From Pseudisothecium myosuroides (Eukaryota; Streptophyta; Bryopsida; Hypnales; Lembophyllaceae): DNA of 64,000 nt. Positions 44,525 through 57,126 of this stretch are shown here, one piece after another (the stretch's first letter is position 1; the number at the start of each line of letters is the position of its first letter). The position numbers were made by a program, and so were the translations under genes. The notes below the pieces were generated by a model. The model did not search any database. It saw only the letters and a list, made by a program, of their open reading frames with translations, and was not told the origin of the DNA. The stretch lies in the NCBI GenBank assembly GCA_951799445.1, contig OX637297.1, positions 10,044,001 to 10,108,000 on the forward strand. Direction: 5' to 3'.

Positions 44525-47500
44525 ATTCATATTCATCTACATGAAAAGATTTTAGTTCTCATTGGACTCTTGTAATGACGTCCAAACTTGTGAGAAGTAG
44601 GTGCCAAACGTGAAGAAAGGGGAGTCTTCAAAGCGGAAATGAAGATTTCTGAAGTTATCGGAAATGGTTCGTGGAAAATGATGATGACGGTGAACATGAA
44701 CAGTGCGAACAGCGACGAAGCAGTTCGTGTGGCTTTCTGGAGGCCAAAAAAAAATTTCTTTTTCGCTTGATGTATTTGTTTATGAGGCTTTAAGAAACTT
44801 CCTTGTAAGTAAGTGTACAGTTTTGCCGCTGTTATGTTATGTAGAGCCTTAGTAGACCAACAGAATGAGGACCTGTACCCCGCACAAGGCTTCTTTTAGT
44901 GATAAACAGTTTGGGCAGTTGCATTGTGAAGCGCTTGCGGGTTACATATTCCTATTTTATACGTAGGACTTTGGTGAGACGAACATTTGATTCTGTACCG
45001 GTGTCCAATTTTTTATAAAGTGTAATTGAGGTTTATGTGTGAATGTGAAGAAAGAGCACACACCCGTTTAATGCGGACGATTGTCCAATGCTTCAAGAAT
45101 GTGGCTCTAATTGTGTGATGCAATGTGAAACACGTGCACATGTGAAAATGAATGTTTGTGAACGTTTGGAAATCTAATGCACAGAACCGCATTTGCAATG
45201 TGGACACGCAGGTAATTAGTGATTCGTATGAATTGCTTGAAAGCACACTGCCGGCTTGTTTGAGTATGCCGATTGAATGAGCTGAGCTGGTATTTCGGGA
45301 ACTCCATCTCAATCACGGGCAGCAGCGTCAGGCTGGTGGAAGTTCTAGTGCAGGCATGCGGTTCATGTCTTTTTTGACGTTGAAGTGCACATGGACAACT
45401 TCTTTCCTTCTCTAAAGTGGGTGTAAGTCATCCGTTCGGGGTACGTGTCTTTGTGGTAGGAAAACGCATTTGGAAGAGTTTGACCTCGTCTGGCAAGAGC
45501 AACACAGAGAATTGCGGTCTCACAGCTTGTATGGCAGTGATTAATTCCTATGAAACAATTACATGAAAGTATGTTGTCGTCCTCAGAAGTCTTTGAATAT
45601 TCATGTCACTGCATTGTCGTGACGGCTATAGAGAAAAGGATCACGAAATTATTCTAGTTATTTTCGGAAGTCCATGTGAATTAGAACATCCAAATTTGTA
45701 AAGTACATCGACTAATTCACGTGCACATGCATAGGGATGTGACAAGTGCATGCTGGACTTGTGCAGGACGTCAGCTTCGAGGACATCTGCTTCATCTTCT
45801 AGTATGGAACTACATTTCCCCGACAAAAGAAGGAAATGCGAAGGGGGAGGGCGTGCGTAACTTTTGCTAACTAGAAGTTGGAAATTGACGTGGCAGGGTG
45901 CACAGAAAAGAAGAAGACAGCAGTAGCTGCTGTGTCGGTCCACTGACAAATTGTGAGGTAACAGGGAAAAGAGAAATATTAGAAATGATGGTGTGATTTT
46001 GAGAAGGTGACAAAGAGGTTGCACAGTTATTATCATTGTAGCACAGCATGCCCAGAACGACTGATTTCAGTGGACTTCGATTTGACTACCGTAGAGACAG
46101 TGTAAACAGGCAGACAACTTTGTGACTGCCTTTCCACGTAGACGCACGGACTAATTCGAAAATCAAAATAAGTGTCGGAGTCAGTCTTGAGAATGCACTG
46201 CCGGTGCAAAGACAGTGACAGGAGTATGAAATTGTACATGAAGTCCTTCACAGTTTGCATCACTCTCGCGTATAACAGTGGATTTGTGGGTACAGGTCAT
46301 CAAAATGAAGACTCGTATTATTTGGCTGTTTCCGCAGGATGCCAGTTTCGGCGTCCGTTTGTGGTTGAGTGAAGCAACGGAAAAAGGTTTTGCCAATGTC
46401 CTAAGCGGCGGGTCTAACGGGAACGAGGTGCACAGTTGAAGAGAGTTTGATAGGAAGTGTGCTACTCACGTGTGCAGTAACGTTCACTGAAGTCTGAGGT
46501 ACTTCTACTTCCTATTCGCGTGGTCACTGTTTTTTTATTATGAAACATCTGCCGGTTTTTGCAACTCAGGAACGAGGAGTTGTAGGTACAAAAGTTGTGG
46601 TTGTCTTCGGCAGCACGTGTCAGCACTTCTGGCATGACGGATTGCCGACCGTGCAGTAATTAGCAGCAGAGGACTTAGAGCACTGCTTTGCCGTTATCAT
46701 GTAACTATGAAGTATTCGATGACCGGAGAGAGCTCTGAAACTGCACATTTGTTCACTATGTCGCAAGAACTTTCGAACATCATTACACAATCAGCAGGTG
46801 CGTCGTTGCAAACATGTAAACAAAGTTCACGAGAGTTAAATCGAGGCAATCTCGTCACAATAAGAGGTCAACAGCATTCCAGCAATGTTTTCCCGTCGAC
46901 ACTGACATTGTACTATTGCCATGCGTATGAAGGAGGCATTGTGGAGGTGTCATTTCCTCTTGGTCATCGTCGCAGTCGTAGATAGAACGATTGAATGATG
47001 TTCACTGAAAACAGTATAATAAAGGACGGACTGAACGGTCGCTTCAGGTCATGTGAGCTCCATCGTGGCGTACATTCACAGCTTTTTCGAAATGACTGAA
47101 TCATATCCTTTGACAGATGGTTTTCTGATTAATTCTATGCCCGACTGTGTAATAGTAGTATGAGTTGTTTCATGTCACTAAACATTTGGAGAGTTCGTGG
47201 TCGCTCAGATTCAACAGTCGGTGGAAGTCACTGCCGAAGGAATGGTGGGAGAAGGAGAATGGTGAAGGTGGAACGTCGACTGCAAAGGTATCACGAGATC
47301 TCAGTGTCGGCATTCACAATCGACTCGGTGAGACATTCTTAGCGGTCGTCAGTAAGACACAGTCGTACATTTTAGTTCTAACTCCACGGAATGAAAACGT
47401 CGCTGAATTGGAACATAGTGAAACAGTTGCCAACACTCTTTTGAACGGTATTCAGGAGAGAGACTTCAAGAACAGGGACGGCAGTCACTGTGAATTTTGA

Positions 47501-50500
47501 GAGGAAAGAAATGGAATTGTAGATGCCTAAGTGCATGTACGTAACACTTCATACTCTAAATACTAAGTGAACCGTGTGTATAGTGTGGAGATATGAGTTT
47601 CGCAATTTTTAAGCCTGACTTGAGCAGATGAAATAACTGTTTGTGACGAATGACTGAGGATTTCTGATTTCTTATAAGTAATAGTGCAATGCAGCTGCAG
47701 CAGAAGTTCATTTTGGTCACAACGGTGTTGCGGTGAACGTCTGTCTTTGTGGATGCAAGTTCGTGAGCTAGGCCACTAAAACGTTCGCTTGCTACTAAAA
47801 CACCTGTCGTGGTCATGGTTAAAACTGTTTTGGAATGTGAATGAGGATGTTTTCAATCTGAATGTTCTGAATGTTGTTGCTTTCGTAGGTGCAGGACATT
47901 TCGTAATGTGGGGACCAGGTACGTACCTTGGTATAGTGACATGAAAAAACAGTGGTAGAAGTCATAGACCGACAAGACTGTCTCATTCAGAAAGGTTTGA
48001 ACATTATCATGTGAACCACTAGACATTAGGATGGGAAATGCTTATGTAATCTTTGTTATAAGTACGATGAGCACAAGGACTAGGGCATTGACAAGCACTG
48101 TGGCGAGAAACTTGAACGGGCCTTCTTCATGTGGAGTAATTAGAGACCGTTATTGGCTTGTCCATACGACTTATGAACGTGTTGCGCATGAACAGGAGGA
48201 GTACGACGAGTTCAGTGGAAGCAGAATTGTGGTTTTCCCGTGAAGTTCCTGAAGCTCTCCATAGAGGTCGAGGACTTTGCTTCCAAGAAACGGGTAGCAT
48301 GCGGAGCGTGGAAGTCGTGTAACATAAGTGCAGGTTGAAATACCGACAGAACGCTCCATCGACTGGAAGCGAAGAGGTAGAGCTTGTTAGCAGTGTTCCA
48401 AAGAAACAACGGCGCGCCCATTTCAGGGCACTGGAAAGAACTTGCGCACTATCCGTCGAAGAAAGGAAATTCTGGAATGGATGACGAAGGTCTTCTGTCA
48501 TTTCAGACAATTCATGTGCAACATCATGCCGCACTGTCCAGAGCACAATCACTTGAGGTCAGTCTTCTGCGTTCTCCTCAGAAATCCATTTGTACAGTTC
48601 AGGACTGGCATTGAACACTACTCATTGCACATGGAAAGATTAAGATTGTGTACACGTAAAGGTAAGACTTGCATCTGAGGTAGAAGAAGTTTGATACGCT
48701 AGAGGGTATTTCCTGAGAATCCAAATGACCATGACTCGGAAGAGATGAAGCGTGTGTGCACCGACCGAAAGATAGCTTTCCCTCATCGTCAGTGAAGTCT
48801 TCTTAAAACATTGTTTCCTTCCTGACCTACATTTTGCAGTTCAGGTTGACACGTGTAAGTACGAGTGCTTGGACATGCTGTGAAGTTCAGATGACTGATG
48901 CGAAGTGCAGATGACTATTGCAATGTTGGGCCCCAGTGACGGAGGTACACAAGTACGAATACAGTGCTCCACTGCTTGAATGTTCAGCTCATGTAACAGA
49001 AGCTGGGTAAATAAATGAATGTATGAAAACAGTTCTTCACACGGCCAGAGAACATTTCAGCAGATGAAAAGCCTGGACATGTGCAGCCGCGTCTGGAGAA
49101 GAAGGTCAGTTATTCTGAAGGCAGGCTGCTCACTGCAGTGGCAGAGGCTGTCTTGCATGTGACAGTTAGTGAACAGGAGTCGTGATTTTTTTGCAAATTA
49201 CTCCCACCAAAAACTTACATCGGGCCAGTTTTCCTTCATGAGCCTCACTGACAGGAAAACATGACTTCTTGACGTGAATTTTATATTTTTCCTCAACGAT
49301 TCTCTACGGGAGTGTCTGTGCAGCGTGTACCCAGAAACGTGTACGGCGTGTCAGAGGTACAAGCAATCTGGGAATCGAGGACGCAAGAACTTGGTGATTT
49401 ACAAGTCTTCGAAGTTCAGAACTGTATGACCACCGTTGGCAGCTTCAGGTCCTTTTTTGGGGGGTGTTCTTACTTCAATGCGATTACTGTTTTGAGTTAC
49501 TACTTGCTTTCGAATGCCATGCACTTTACAGAGTGAAATGTGTTGTGCATTACTGAGGCTAGTTGGTAGGTCAAGTGTAATTTCTTCAGTGTAGGCGTGC
49601 ACAAAGAAAAAGGATTTCAGTTTCAATAAATGTTTCAGCATTCACTACTCCTGTTCTGTCGGTGACTGTACGCAGCGTCTTCGCAAGTGCGGCTTACTCA
49701 TGAATTCAGAACTCTGCCAAGAATTAGGATGGAGAGGTGTAAGGATTCCATGCCACATAAGGTGGACAATTCGATTCATGGCGTCGTGCTCGTGGTTTAT
49801 AACTGTTTGAATGGTTCTGTGCACAGGGTATTTCAGACAAAGTCAGTGCCATTGATGTAATTTATCCGATTTAATTTCGTATTTCATGACGTCAATGTTC
49901 ATGTACATGTGTGTCCACCGCAGCTGGTTACCAGACATCGAAGGAAGCACATTTTGAGGGCAGCGAAAAATGCAGGTGACGTTTTTGTACTTGACGAACA
50001 CAGCCATTTCCAATGTTCTGCTCCCTCATCGAAAACTGTGAAACGTGTCCACACAGACATTCCCCGAGGCGTTTTTGCATTTCCAAATCAGTGGATCCAG
50101 GAATTGGTTGACGTCATAACACGTTTACCTAAGACAGCATGATACAATTAGGCGCAACGTTTGATTTGTATTCCACCGTGTTCTCTGACCTGGTGCACGT
50201 TTTCCGAAACATCAGTTACCACATGGCACGTCTTCAAGCATGTTGCCAAACATAAGGAATGTAACACCCTCTCTTTTCTGCGATGTAACAGTGCACATCA
50301 TGGAGTGAGTGCGTTACTGTATTCGTTGCTTTATTAGTTCCAATATACATCAAACAGCTTGAGGATGCGCAGGAAACATTTGTATAAGTGTTCATACTAG
50401 TCGTCACTCTTGACGCGGTGAAACAACGGGTGCAAGCTTCTGAATTCAGTCCTCAGACCGTTGCGTCCAACAGGATGTCGTCACGTTCAAAGCATGACAC

Positions 50501-51155
50501 GGAAATGCAACTACTAAGAAGAGAAACGCCATCCTAAACCGTCCTAAAAAACGTTTGAAAGGAAGCACTGATGTCACAGAGAACGTCATCGGCACGGAAG
50601 TGAACCGCCTTGCCACGTCAGACGTAGGCGTGGCCACGTCAATGATTGAAATTTTTCCGGGCTGTTTTTAAAAAATTTTAAAAAAAAAATAAAAAAAAAA
50701 TTGGGGCACAGCTAACGTGTCGCACAGGTGGCGTCCACATGGCAGCCATAATTTGTTCAAAGCCAGCACATTAGAACAAATGTTTGATAAAAACAACCTT
50801 GATCTCAAGCACGTTTTATGAAATTATTCCACGTTTTTTACCTGTCAATAGAGACGGATTTTTGTGGACATTACGGTTGACTACTTTTTAACTTAAAAAA
50901 ACATTGTTTGATGGTTTTAGCTAACATTCCTAAAAACAACGTATTCTTATAGTGATCAGAACGAGTTCCGCGCTTGCAACAGAAAGCGTCAGATGAAACT
51001 TGCCCTTCATTCACCCATCATCTGGAAGTCACGTGCACGACTGTGAAACGACTCGGCCGCTATGGAGCTAGCAACGTTGGTGCAATTACGGAGCCCTAGT
51101 CATTCTCTAGTCACATTTTCATTGCAGTCATTCTTTATAGTCGCATTTTTGCCCA
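44525..51155. other. CACTA-interior DNA, no gene recognised
   Basis: About 6.6 kb with many short frames on both strands, none longer than about 140 codons and none with a recognisable motif. Short words (TGTGAATG, GTGAAGT, GACGAAG) recur irregularly, and there are near-repeats such as CAGATGACTGATGCGAAGTG with CAGATGACT at 48890-48915. At 50660-50702 there is an A-rich run. I take it as the non-coding 3' part of the CACTA element. Confidence 0.4.
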
Positions 51156-51168
51156 TTTTCTTGTAGTG
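51156..51168 (-). repeat. CACTA terminal inverted repeat (right end)
   Basis: TTTTCTTGTAGTG, the complement of CACTACAAGAAAA. Immediately after it the sequence of LTR copy C begins in mid-LTR, which independently marks this as an insertion boundary. Confidence 0.8.
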
Positions 51169-51496
51169 TCAATAGTGCCCTAGGCATAGGATTAGGTAGG
51201 CCTAGGAGGGAAATCTCGAGAATGCTTGGTGACCGTTAGGGAAAAGATTAGTATGACAAAAAGTAGGAATATGTAAGGGAGTAGGAGATACCATCAATTC
51301 TCTTGGTTTTTTGGAACTAGAGCTGTAAGACACCATCAATGCATTTGGTAGAATAGTATCATCGTAGAAGAAGCAAGGGAAAAGAAAAAGAAGGAAGGAA
51401 GGAGGTTAGATCCTCAAAAGGTGTAATATTTTCTAAAATTAAGCGGTGAGCTTGGCAAAAAGATCAAACAAAAGAAAAAGAAAACAAAAGACTACC

Positions 51497-51559
51497 ATGG
51501 AGCATGAGGATGCGTATGAAGAGGTGGACGAGGTCATCTCTGACACCAGCAGTGAAGAG
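51497..51559 (+). CDS. 21-codon leader exon in LTR copy C, followed by GTGAGT donor
   Basis: ATG at 51497, 21 codons (MEHEDAYEE...ISDTSSEE), donor GTGAGT at 51560. Compared with copies A and B there are no length changes, and in the second half most differences are at third codon positions (GAA/GAG, GTT/GTC, ATT/ATC, TCC/TCT). Confidence 0.65.
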
Positions 51560-51879
51560 GTGAGTCTTTGATTTAATCTTTGGTGTTTTCTCCCTAATTA
51601 GCGTTGATTTCCTTAATCAGCCCTTAATCAGCCCTTAATCCATGTTAGCAAGCCAAGATTAGTGCAAATTAGAAGTTTAGATTCAAAAGTTTATAAATTA
51701 AAAGTAGAGGTTTCCGAAAACATATTACATTTAGGATTTGGCTTTAAATCGACCGTGCTAGGATAAGTTAAGCGGTAGGGGGTAGGATGGAGGAATGTGA
51801 TTAAAACCTCATCCAAAAGAACAATGGACGGAAATGAGGGATTTAAATTAGAAGGAGGATTTAGGATTAAAATTAGAAA

Positions 51880-52870
51880 TTAATTAGCGGTCAAAAACTA
51901 GAGTTGAATTACGGTTTTAAACTTTTAATCATAGAAGTTAAAATTCTAAAGTCAAAATTTAAAAATGACTTTAGGAAATAAGAACTAGGGCTAAAATTAG
52001 GAGTGAAAATTCAAGGGTCAAAATAGAGTTTACCACTTAGAGTAGTTTGGAAGTAAAAAGTTAGAGCTAAATTAGGAGTCAAAAAATCAAGGTAAAACTT
52101 AGAGGTTAAAAAGTTAGATTTTCTAGTAAAAATTTAGAAGTTAAATTTAATTCTAGAAATAGAACTCTAGGATTAAGAGTTAAAATATAGGATTAAAATT
52201 AGAAGTTAAAACTTAGGGTCAATCGTGGAGGGTAAGTTTAGAAGTTAAATTCTAAGGTTAAAGTTAGAGTTGAATTTAGAATGTCAAAATTTAGAGTTAA
52301 TCTAGGAGTAACACCATAGGTTTAAATCGAGAAGTAGAAGATTAAATTCCAAAGTCAAAAGTTGAGTTAAAGTTAGGGGTAAATTTTAGAGTTAGTTGTA
52401 GAAGTAAAAACTTAGAGTAAAAAATTAAAACACAGAGTAAATCCAAAAGTTAAAAGTTAGAGTTAATTTTAGAGGTTGAAGTTAGAGTTGGAGATAAAAA
52501 GCTAGAGTGAGAGGTCAAAATCCAGAGTTAAATTTTAGTTAATTTAAGGAAGTAAATTTCTAGAGTTACATTTAGAAGTTAAAATTTAGAATTAGTTTTA
52601 GAAGTTAAAATCTAGAGTTAAAAATAATAATATAGAATTAAGCTTAGAGGGTAAATTTTAGAGTGAGTTTTAGAGGTAAAAACTTAGAGTTAAAAGTAAA
52701 ACACAAAATAACTTTAAAGGGTTAGAAGTTAGAAGTAGAAGTTAAAATTTAGAGTTAATTCTAAGAAGTAAAATCTAGAATTACATTTAGAAGTTAAAAC
52801 TTAGAATTAAACTTAGGGGTTAAAACTTAGGATTATACCAGAAAGTTAAAACATAGAAGATAGTCTTAGG
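51880..52870 (+). repeat. Low-complexity purine-rich tract of LTR copy C
   Basis: About 1 kb of degenerate AGAGTTAAAA, TTAGAAGTTAAAATTTAGAG units, the complement of the tracts in copies A and B. The composition is kept although the actual order of units has diverged. Confidence 0.8.
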
Positions 52871-53222
52871 GGTTCATAGAAGGAACCTAGAGGGTCCCAT
52901 TTCAATTAGTTAGGGTTGTTAGAAATGGCACCAACTACCCAGTCTATCCTCGACATAGGGTAGATAGTCAGAACAATAGCATTTCACTGGTAGATTATCG
53001 TAACCTCTGATCATCGATAGTTAGCTTGGAAGTCATCACTTGCATCTCTAGGCATTTCTTTTGCCCATCCACGACACTTAGGAAACATTAGCAAAGATCC
53101 ATTGCTTTTGGAATGCACAGTGGACCGCGCTCACAACATCCCTTAAATGAAAAAGTGGATAAAAGCTAAAAACTTGGTCGTGTTCGCTTTATTACCAAGG
53201 GTTGGTAATCTAGCGCCCACAT

Positions 53223-53639
53223 GTTGCCACTAGAACATGAGAATGAATAGCAGAAGTAGCATCTAAAAGGCCAAACGATAATGGCAAATGGACTTAGCTA
53301 ATATAATCCGATAAGCCACTATGACAAATTTGCCTACTATTTTTGGATACATTCAAAGATGGTGCAAGCAACTTGGTTGTTGTTTAGGCATGTGTGGCAG
53401 CCGCTAACACCATCATCTCTCCGGCAACACCAAATATATACAATTTTGAAGCAAAACCATTAGTTCTAGCTTGAGAAGTCAATTTCAATTGGCCAATTGA
53501 AGCCATTGTATTGAGCTACTTCTCAAGCTTTGCAATTTTGGCTTCCAAAGCTTCTTTTTTTTTTGAAATAGGCCACTTCTCTCGATGTAAAATAAAGAAG
53601 TGTTCTTCGTTATGGTTGAGCCTATCACCATGTATATAC
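53223..53639. other. No gene seen
   Basis: AT-rich DNA between the LTR end and gag-like remains; nothing recognised. Confidence 0.4.
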
Positions 53640-55102
53640 TTCAGTCCCTTTTTCTTAGATTTTCCCCTGCCTTAACCACTTTTGTCTTTTGTTAGGGCTC
53701 CTCTGAAGACTCGGCCTTCTTCTTTGGGCAATTAGAATAATTTTTGACATAGCTAGATCCTCCACAATTCCAACAATGTAGAATCCTCTAAGACTTCTCA
53801 AATTGAGTCTTTGCCAAATTACTTCTAGCTGTAGCAGCCTTTTTAGACTTAGTGTTGTCTGTCATCCAAGAAACCATTTAGGTCGCATCATACTGGCATA
53901 GAAATCTATTACACCTTTCAACTTCAGCAAACGCTAGTGTCAACGTTGCTCAATCTTTGTAGTTAATAAATTATCCTTGGTGAGGCTACATCTTTTGTCA
54001 ATTTTTGTCAGTTTTATCAATTTTGGACAAAAAGATCTTCATAAATTGGCTCCTAACAAATACACTTCCACACTCAATTGTAAGCTGTACCAACCTAATA
54101 TACATTGTGCATGGAGTATCCTCCTCTTACGTCAAAAGTCTTATAGTGTTATATCTGATCATGTTAGAAACCTCTATACTCAACCTCTAGATGTGCAATG
54201 CAGAGATGTAGTGGCTTAAATACTAGTAGTTCACCAACCGCAGTCAATGCCACTTGCATAGCCTGCGCCATCTAAGACAAAATAAGGGAAGTTTAGACTA
54301 GCGCCATATTCTTCCCCTTAGTGTCCTCAAAAAATGAATTACCTTCTTTCTTTTTAAGCTCTTTTCTCCTTTTTTTGTGGGAATCAAATTTGCCATTGTA
54401 CCCTCCTTGATTGTAAAACCAAGTTCTATATGAGCCTCTCAATAGGACTCTCATTGGCACAATTCAAGCATATGCTCCTCAATTCATTGCTCATATGTTT
54501 TGAGCACTTTGTACACCAACTGCTATGGTAAGAGCTCGAAAGCGTACCATTCATTGAAGCTTAGAGACTGTTGAAGCTTCTCTTTCATCTAAGTCCAAAA
54601 TCGGAGCTTCTAATTGAGAAGAGAAATGCCTTTCTAGCCTTTCATACTTCAACAATCATCTTCAATTTTGTGAAATGTATCCACACTCCAAACCCAAAGT
54701 CTATTAGTGGTATCCAACGCCAAAGTAGGCTCAAAAGCCTTCTTGGTACCTATTGTTAGCCCAAGTAGTTGGTATGAGTATCCCCCAAATAGTCTAGTGA
54801 TGGAAATCAATAATATTGACTCCTAGTAGGCATCATAAAATGACTACTTGGGTACCTACAATTATTCAAAGGCTTAGGGCAACCTGCACTTGTATCGCCA
54901 CTAAACTGGTTTTGGAATGAAAAATAGTGGATGAAAAGTACCACGTCACCACCTCTTGGCCTCTATAACAATCCGGCACACCCATACACATTAGATCCTC
55001 CTCCAACTGCTTCCGTATGGTCGGACTGGTAGGAATAGCCGGACAAACTATTCGAGCCGTGACCGCATGTCTACGAGTTTTCGGATCGCTACTTTCTGCC
55101 AT
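53640..55102 (-). pseudogene. Decayed gag gene of another retroelement
   Basis: An ATG at 55102 opens a 78-codon frame (MAESSDPKTRRHAV...RIVCPAIP...LEEDLMCMG). Its VCP.IP...EDL..MG segment resembles the start of the 563-aa protein at 16796. Further along the same strand, pieces of coding sequence in shifting frames and with many stops appear: LQQSLSFNEWYAFELLP near 54540-54590, and a degenerate zinc knuckle HCWNCGGSSYVKNYSNCP at about 53740-53790, where Tyr replaces His and the spacing is changed. This is the usual order of a gag gene. No protease or polymerase was found after it. Confidence 0.5.
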
Positions 55103-55570
55103 GGTTTACCAACACAAAGAACACTAATCTGGTGCAATCGGCACCGTCCTCACCTTTCTCTCCCTGGCACGATCCCTAATTCACCACTCTTTCTCTCAAC
55201 TATACGCGTGCAAAGTCCTGCAAAAAAGGAAAAAGAATGGAGTGGCGGTGGACTTAAGTACCCGACGAGCAACCAACCGTTTCCGATGGAGAACGGGTAG
55301 GAGATCGTTCCCGTAACGGTACTCTAGTTTCCTAGACCGAAACTCTAGGCCATAGGTTCCATCCATCCGGAAAAATTCCGGATTCCAGATCCGTTTTACT
55401 TCTAGTGATAAACCAGCCGTAACTGTTTTAGTAATACGGAAACTGACTATTCTCAAGTTATCCGTAATTGGATCCAATTCTCTATGTCTTACCAAAAATC
55501 AATTTTTTTTGATTCTATTCTAATCCTATTCTAATCTATTTCTATACGTTTTGAATTTTCGTACTCCCAC
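55103..55570 (-). promoter_or_regulatory. Presumed promoter/leader region of the decayed gag gene
   Basis: Upstream of the ATG at 55102 the minus strand holds CCGGAA/ACGGA-rich sequence like that upstream of the 563-aa ORF, and at about 55565 it starts TGTTGTGGGAGTACG, which would suit the TG end of an element. No partner copy is present in the window, so the limit is uncertain. Confidence 0.35.
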
Positions 55571-56201
55571 AACAATGTCAAGTCAAAGAGCTCTCTCTGC
55601 CTAAATATTCAAACTCTAAGATGGATGAACTCTACAATTTGGATGAAACTTGTCCAAAATTAAAGTGAACTACCATGGGAGTCCAACTAATACTAAAAGT
55701 TAATGTGACTCATGGAGTGGCCTCAATGTCACTTCACTTGACAAAGTGTATCCCATAACTTGTGTATTGTGAATACATTGGGAACTAGGTATAGTGCTCA
55801 TGAATTTTTTTGAACCAAAACAATTTCCATAAGGTTGCTCTAAAAACTGTCCTATATGATGTTTTCCATTAAGAACGTCACTACACTAGAGGTAGCCCTT
55901 TAAAGAAGTTGCCTCTACTGGAGGTCATTACACTGGCCATCCATTGAGATAAAATACTTTTTAGAAGATTACTTCAAAAAATGTAAAAATAATGTCATTA
56001 CAAACAAGCAAGAAAAGGCTTGGATGAATGTCCATCCTAAATCTTGGATCTAGGCCTATTTTTCAAGCTACAAGGAAGTGGAGTTATCTTGGAAGTTAGG
56101 GAATTTCTAACACCAATTGACATTTATTAATTCTAAATGGTCATGTTTCACATATGAGCATGGACATGGAAAAGACTGCAAGAAGTGTAGGTCTTGATTT
56201 C
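55571..56201. other. No gene seen
   Basis: AT-rich DNA with no recognised repeat or gene. Confidence 0.4.
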
Positions 56202-57126
56202 TTAATCCCTAAAGTTCCTTGACTATGTTCTCACCAAAAATGCTCCAAAACTGCCATTTCTAGTACAAATACCAAATTTTTGAAAAATATCATTTGTAGA
56301 CACATGTAACCATAGGATCTTGTAGTACTCTGGTTTGAGAATATGTAGAAAACATTCAGAAATTTCCATTGTGTAGATTGGAAGATATTAGCGTTTGAAG
56401 TGGCAAAAGTCCTTTTTTTGACCCTGCAAAAAATCGGGCAGCTACACTTCACAAGGTCAAATTATTATGAAAAAAATTCCAAAATGGTTGTGCTTCTTTG
56501 GATTCATTCTTCAGGGCAAGTTGGCTACATGCTTGAAAATTTTCAGATTATTTGGAATTGTATAACATATAGGAAAAAAATAATAAGTAGAAAGAAGTAG
56601 AGAATGGTTCAAAACACTAAATTGTTAAGAAGTTAATTCTGGAATTGAAAAATGCCAATCCCAATGGTTGCAATGTTGTAAAAAACAATCTACATCCTAC
56701 AATTTTATTTTTTTTGAAAAATATTGAAAATTGAGTGAAATAAACAACTTCAAAGTTTATTTTAGAGTAGACAATCCATAACTGCCCGCAAACTAAAAAT
56801 CCTCATAATGCTTGATTCATTGATCAAAATGGAATGATTCAAAGCTTTCCATATATATATAAATCTAATTAACCAATTTCAAATTTTTATTTTTGAAAAA
56901 AGTGATTTTTCTAATCTGCCTGAACTGCATGAGTTGACCAACAAACAACATATTAGGCCATAACTTTTGATTCGTATTTCCAAATGTCATGAAATTTAGT
57001 GCATATGAAAGATATTCCTTGTCCCCACCTTCTATAAAAATTTCAGCCCAAAATATGAAAATCTCCAATCACAAGTACCTGCCCAAAATTTCTATATTGC
57101 CAAAAAACGCATGTTGGTCCTTTACT
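56202..57126. mobile_element. TTAA-flanked MITE, near full-length copy
   Basis: Starts TTAATCCCTAAAG (56202-56214) and ends in a decayed GGTCCTTTACTG near 57126. The interior is closely similar to 7627-8551: AAAACTGCCATTTCTAGTAC, ACACATGTAACC, GATATTAGCGTTTGAA, CAAGTTGGCTACATGCTTG. Length is also about 0.92 kb. Confidence 0.7.

Larger units (their letters stand above)
37623..51168 (+). mobile_element. CACTA (En/Spm-type) element, right part; left end missing
   Basis: The right terminus TTTTCTTGTAGTG (51156-51168) is the complement of CACTACAAGAAAA, the classic CACTA end. Just inside it are repeated subterminal motifs (TAGTCACATTTT, CAGTCATTCT, TAGTCGCATTTTT). At the left the element is cut by the LTR end at 37622. 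It carries a spliced Transposase_24-like gene (37655-39939), and a PIF/Harbinger element is inserted at 40562-44524. Assigning everything from 37.6 to 51.2 kb to one element rests on composition and the gene type, so it is an inference. The usual large CACTA transposase is not present; it would lie in the missing left part. Confidence 0.6.
51169..53222 (+). repeat. LTR copy C, 3' portion, opposite orientation
   Basis: Complementary to copies A and B. It begins at AATAGTGCC..., the position of GATAAATAGT upstream of the leader exon in copy B, and ends GGTAATCTAGCGCCCACA at 53222. It is clearly more diverged than A from B. The 5' part of this LTR is missing on the left because the CACTA element sits there. 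No primer-binding site follows 53222, so it is a solo or truncated LTR. Confidence 0.8.

Noticed and set aside
44525..50700. Many 60-140-codon frames on both strands as exons of a CACTA transposase
   Set aside because: I found no TNP2/Transposase_21 motifs and no series of frames joinable at splice sites. Frame lengths are what chance would give.
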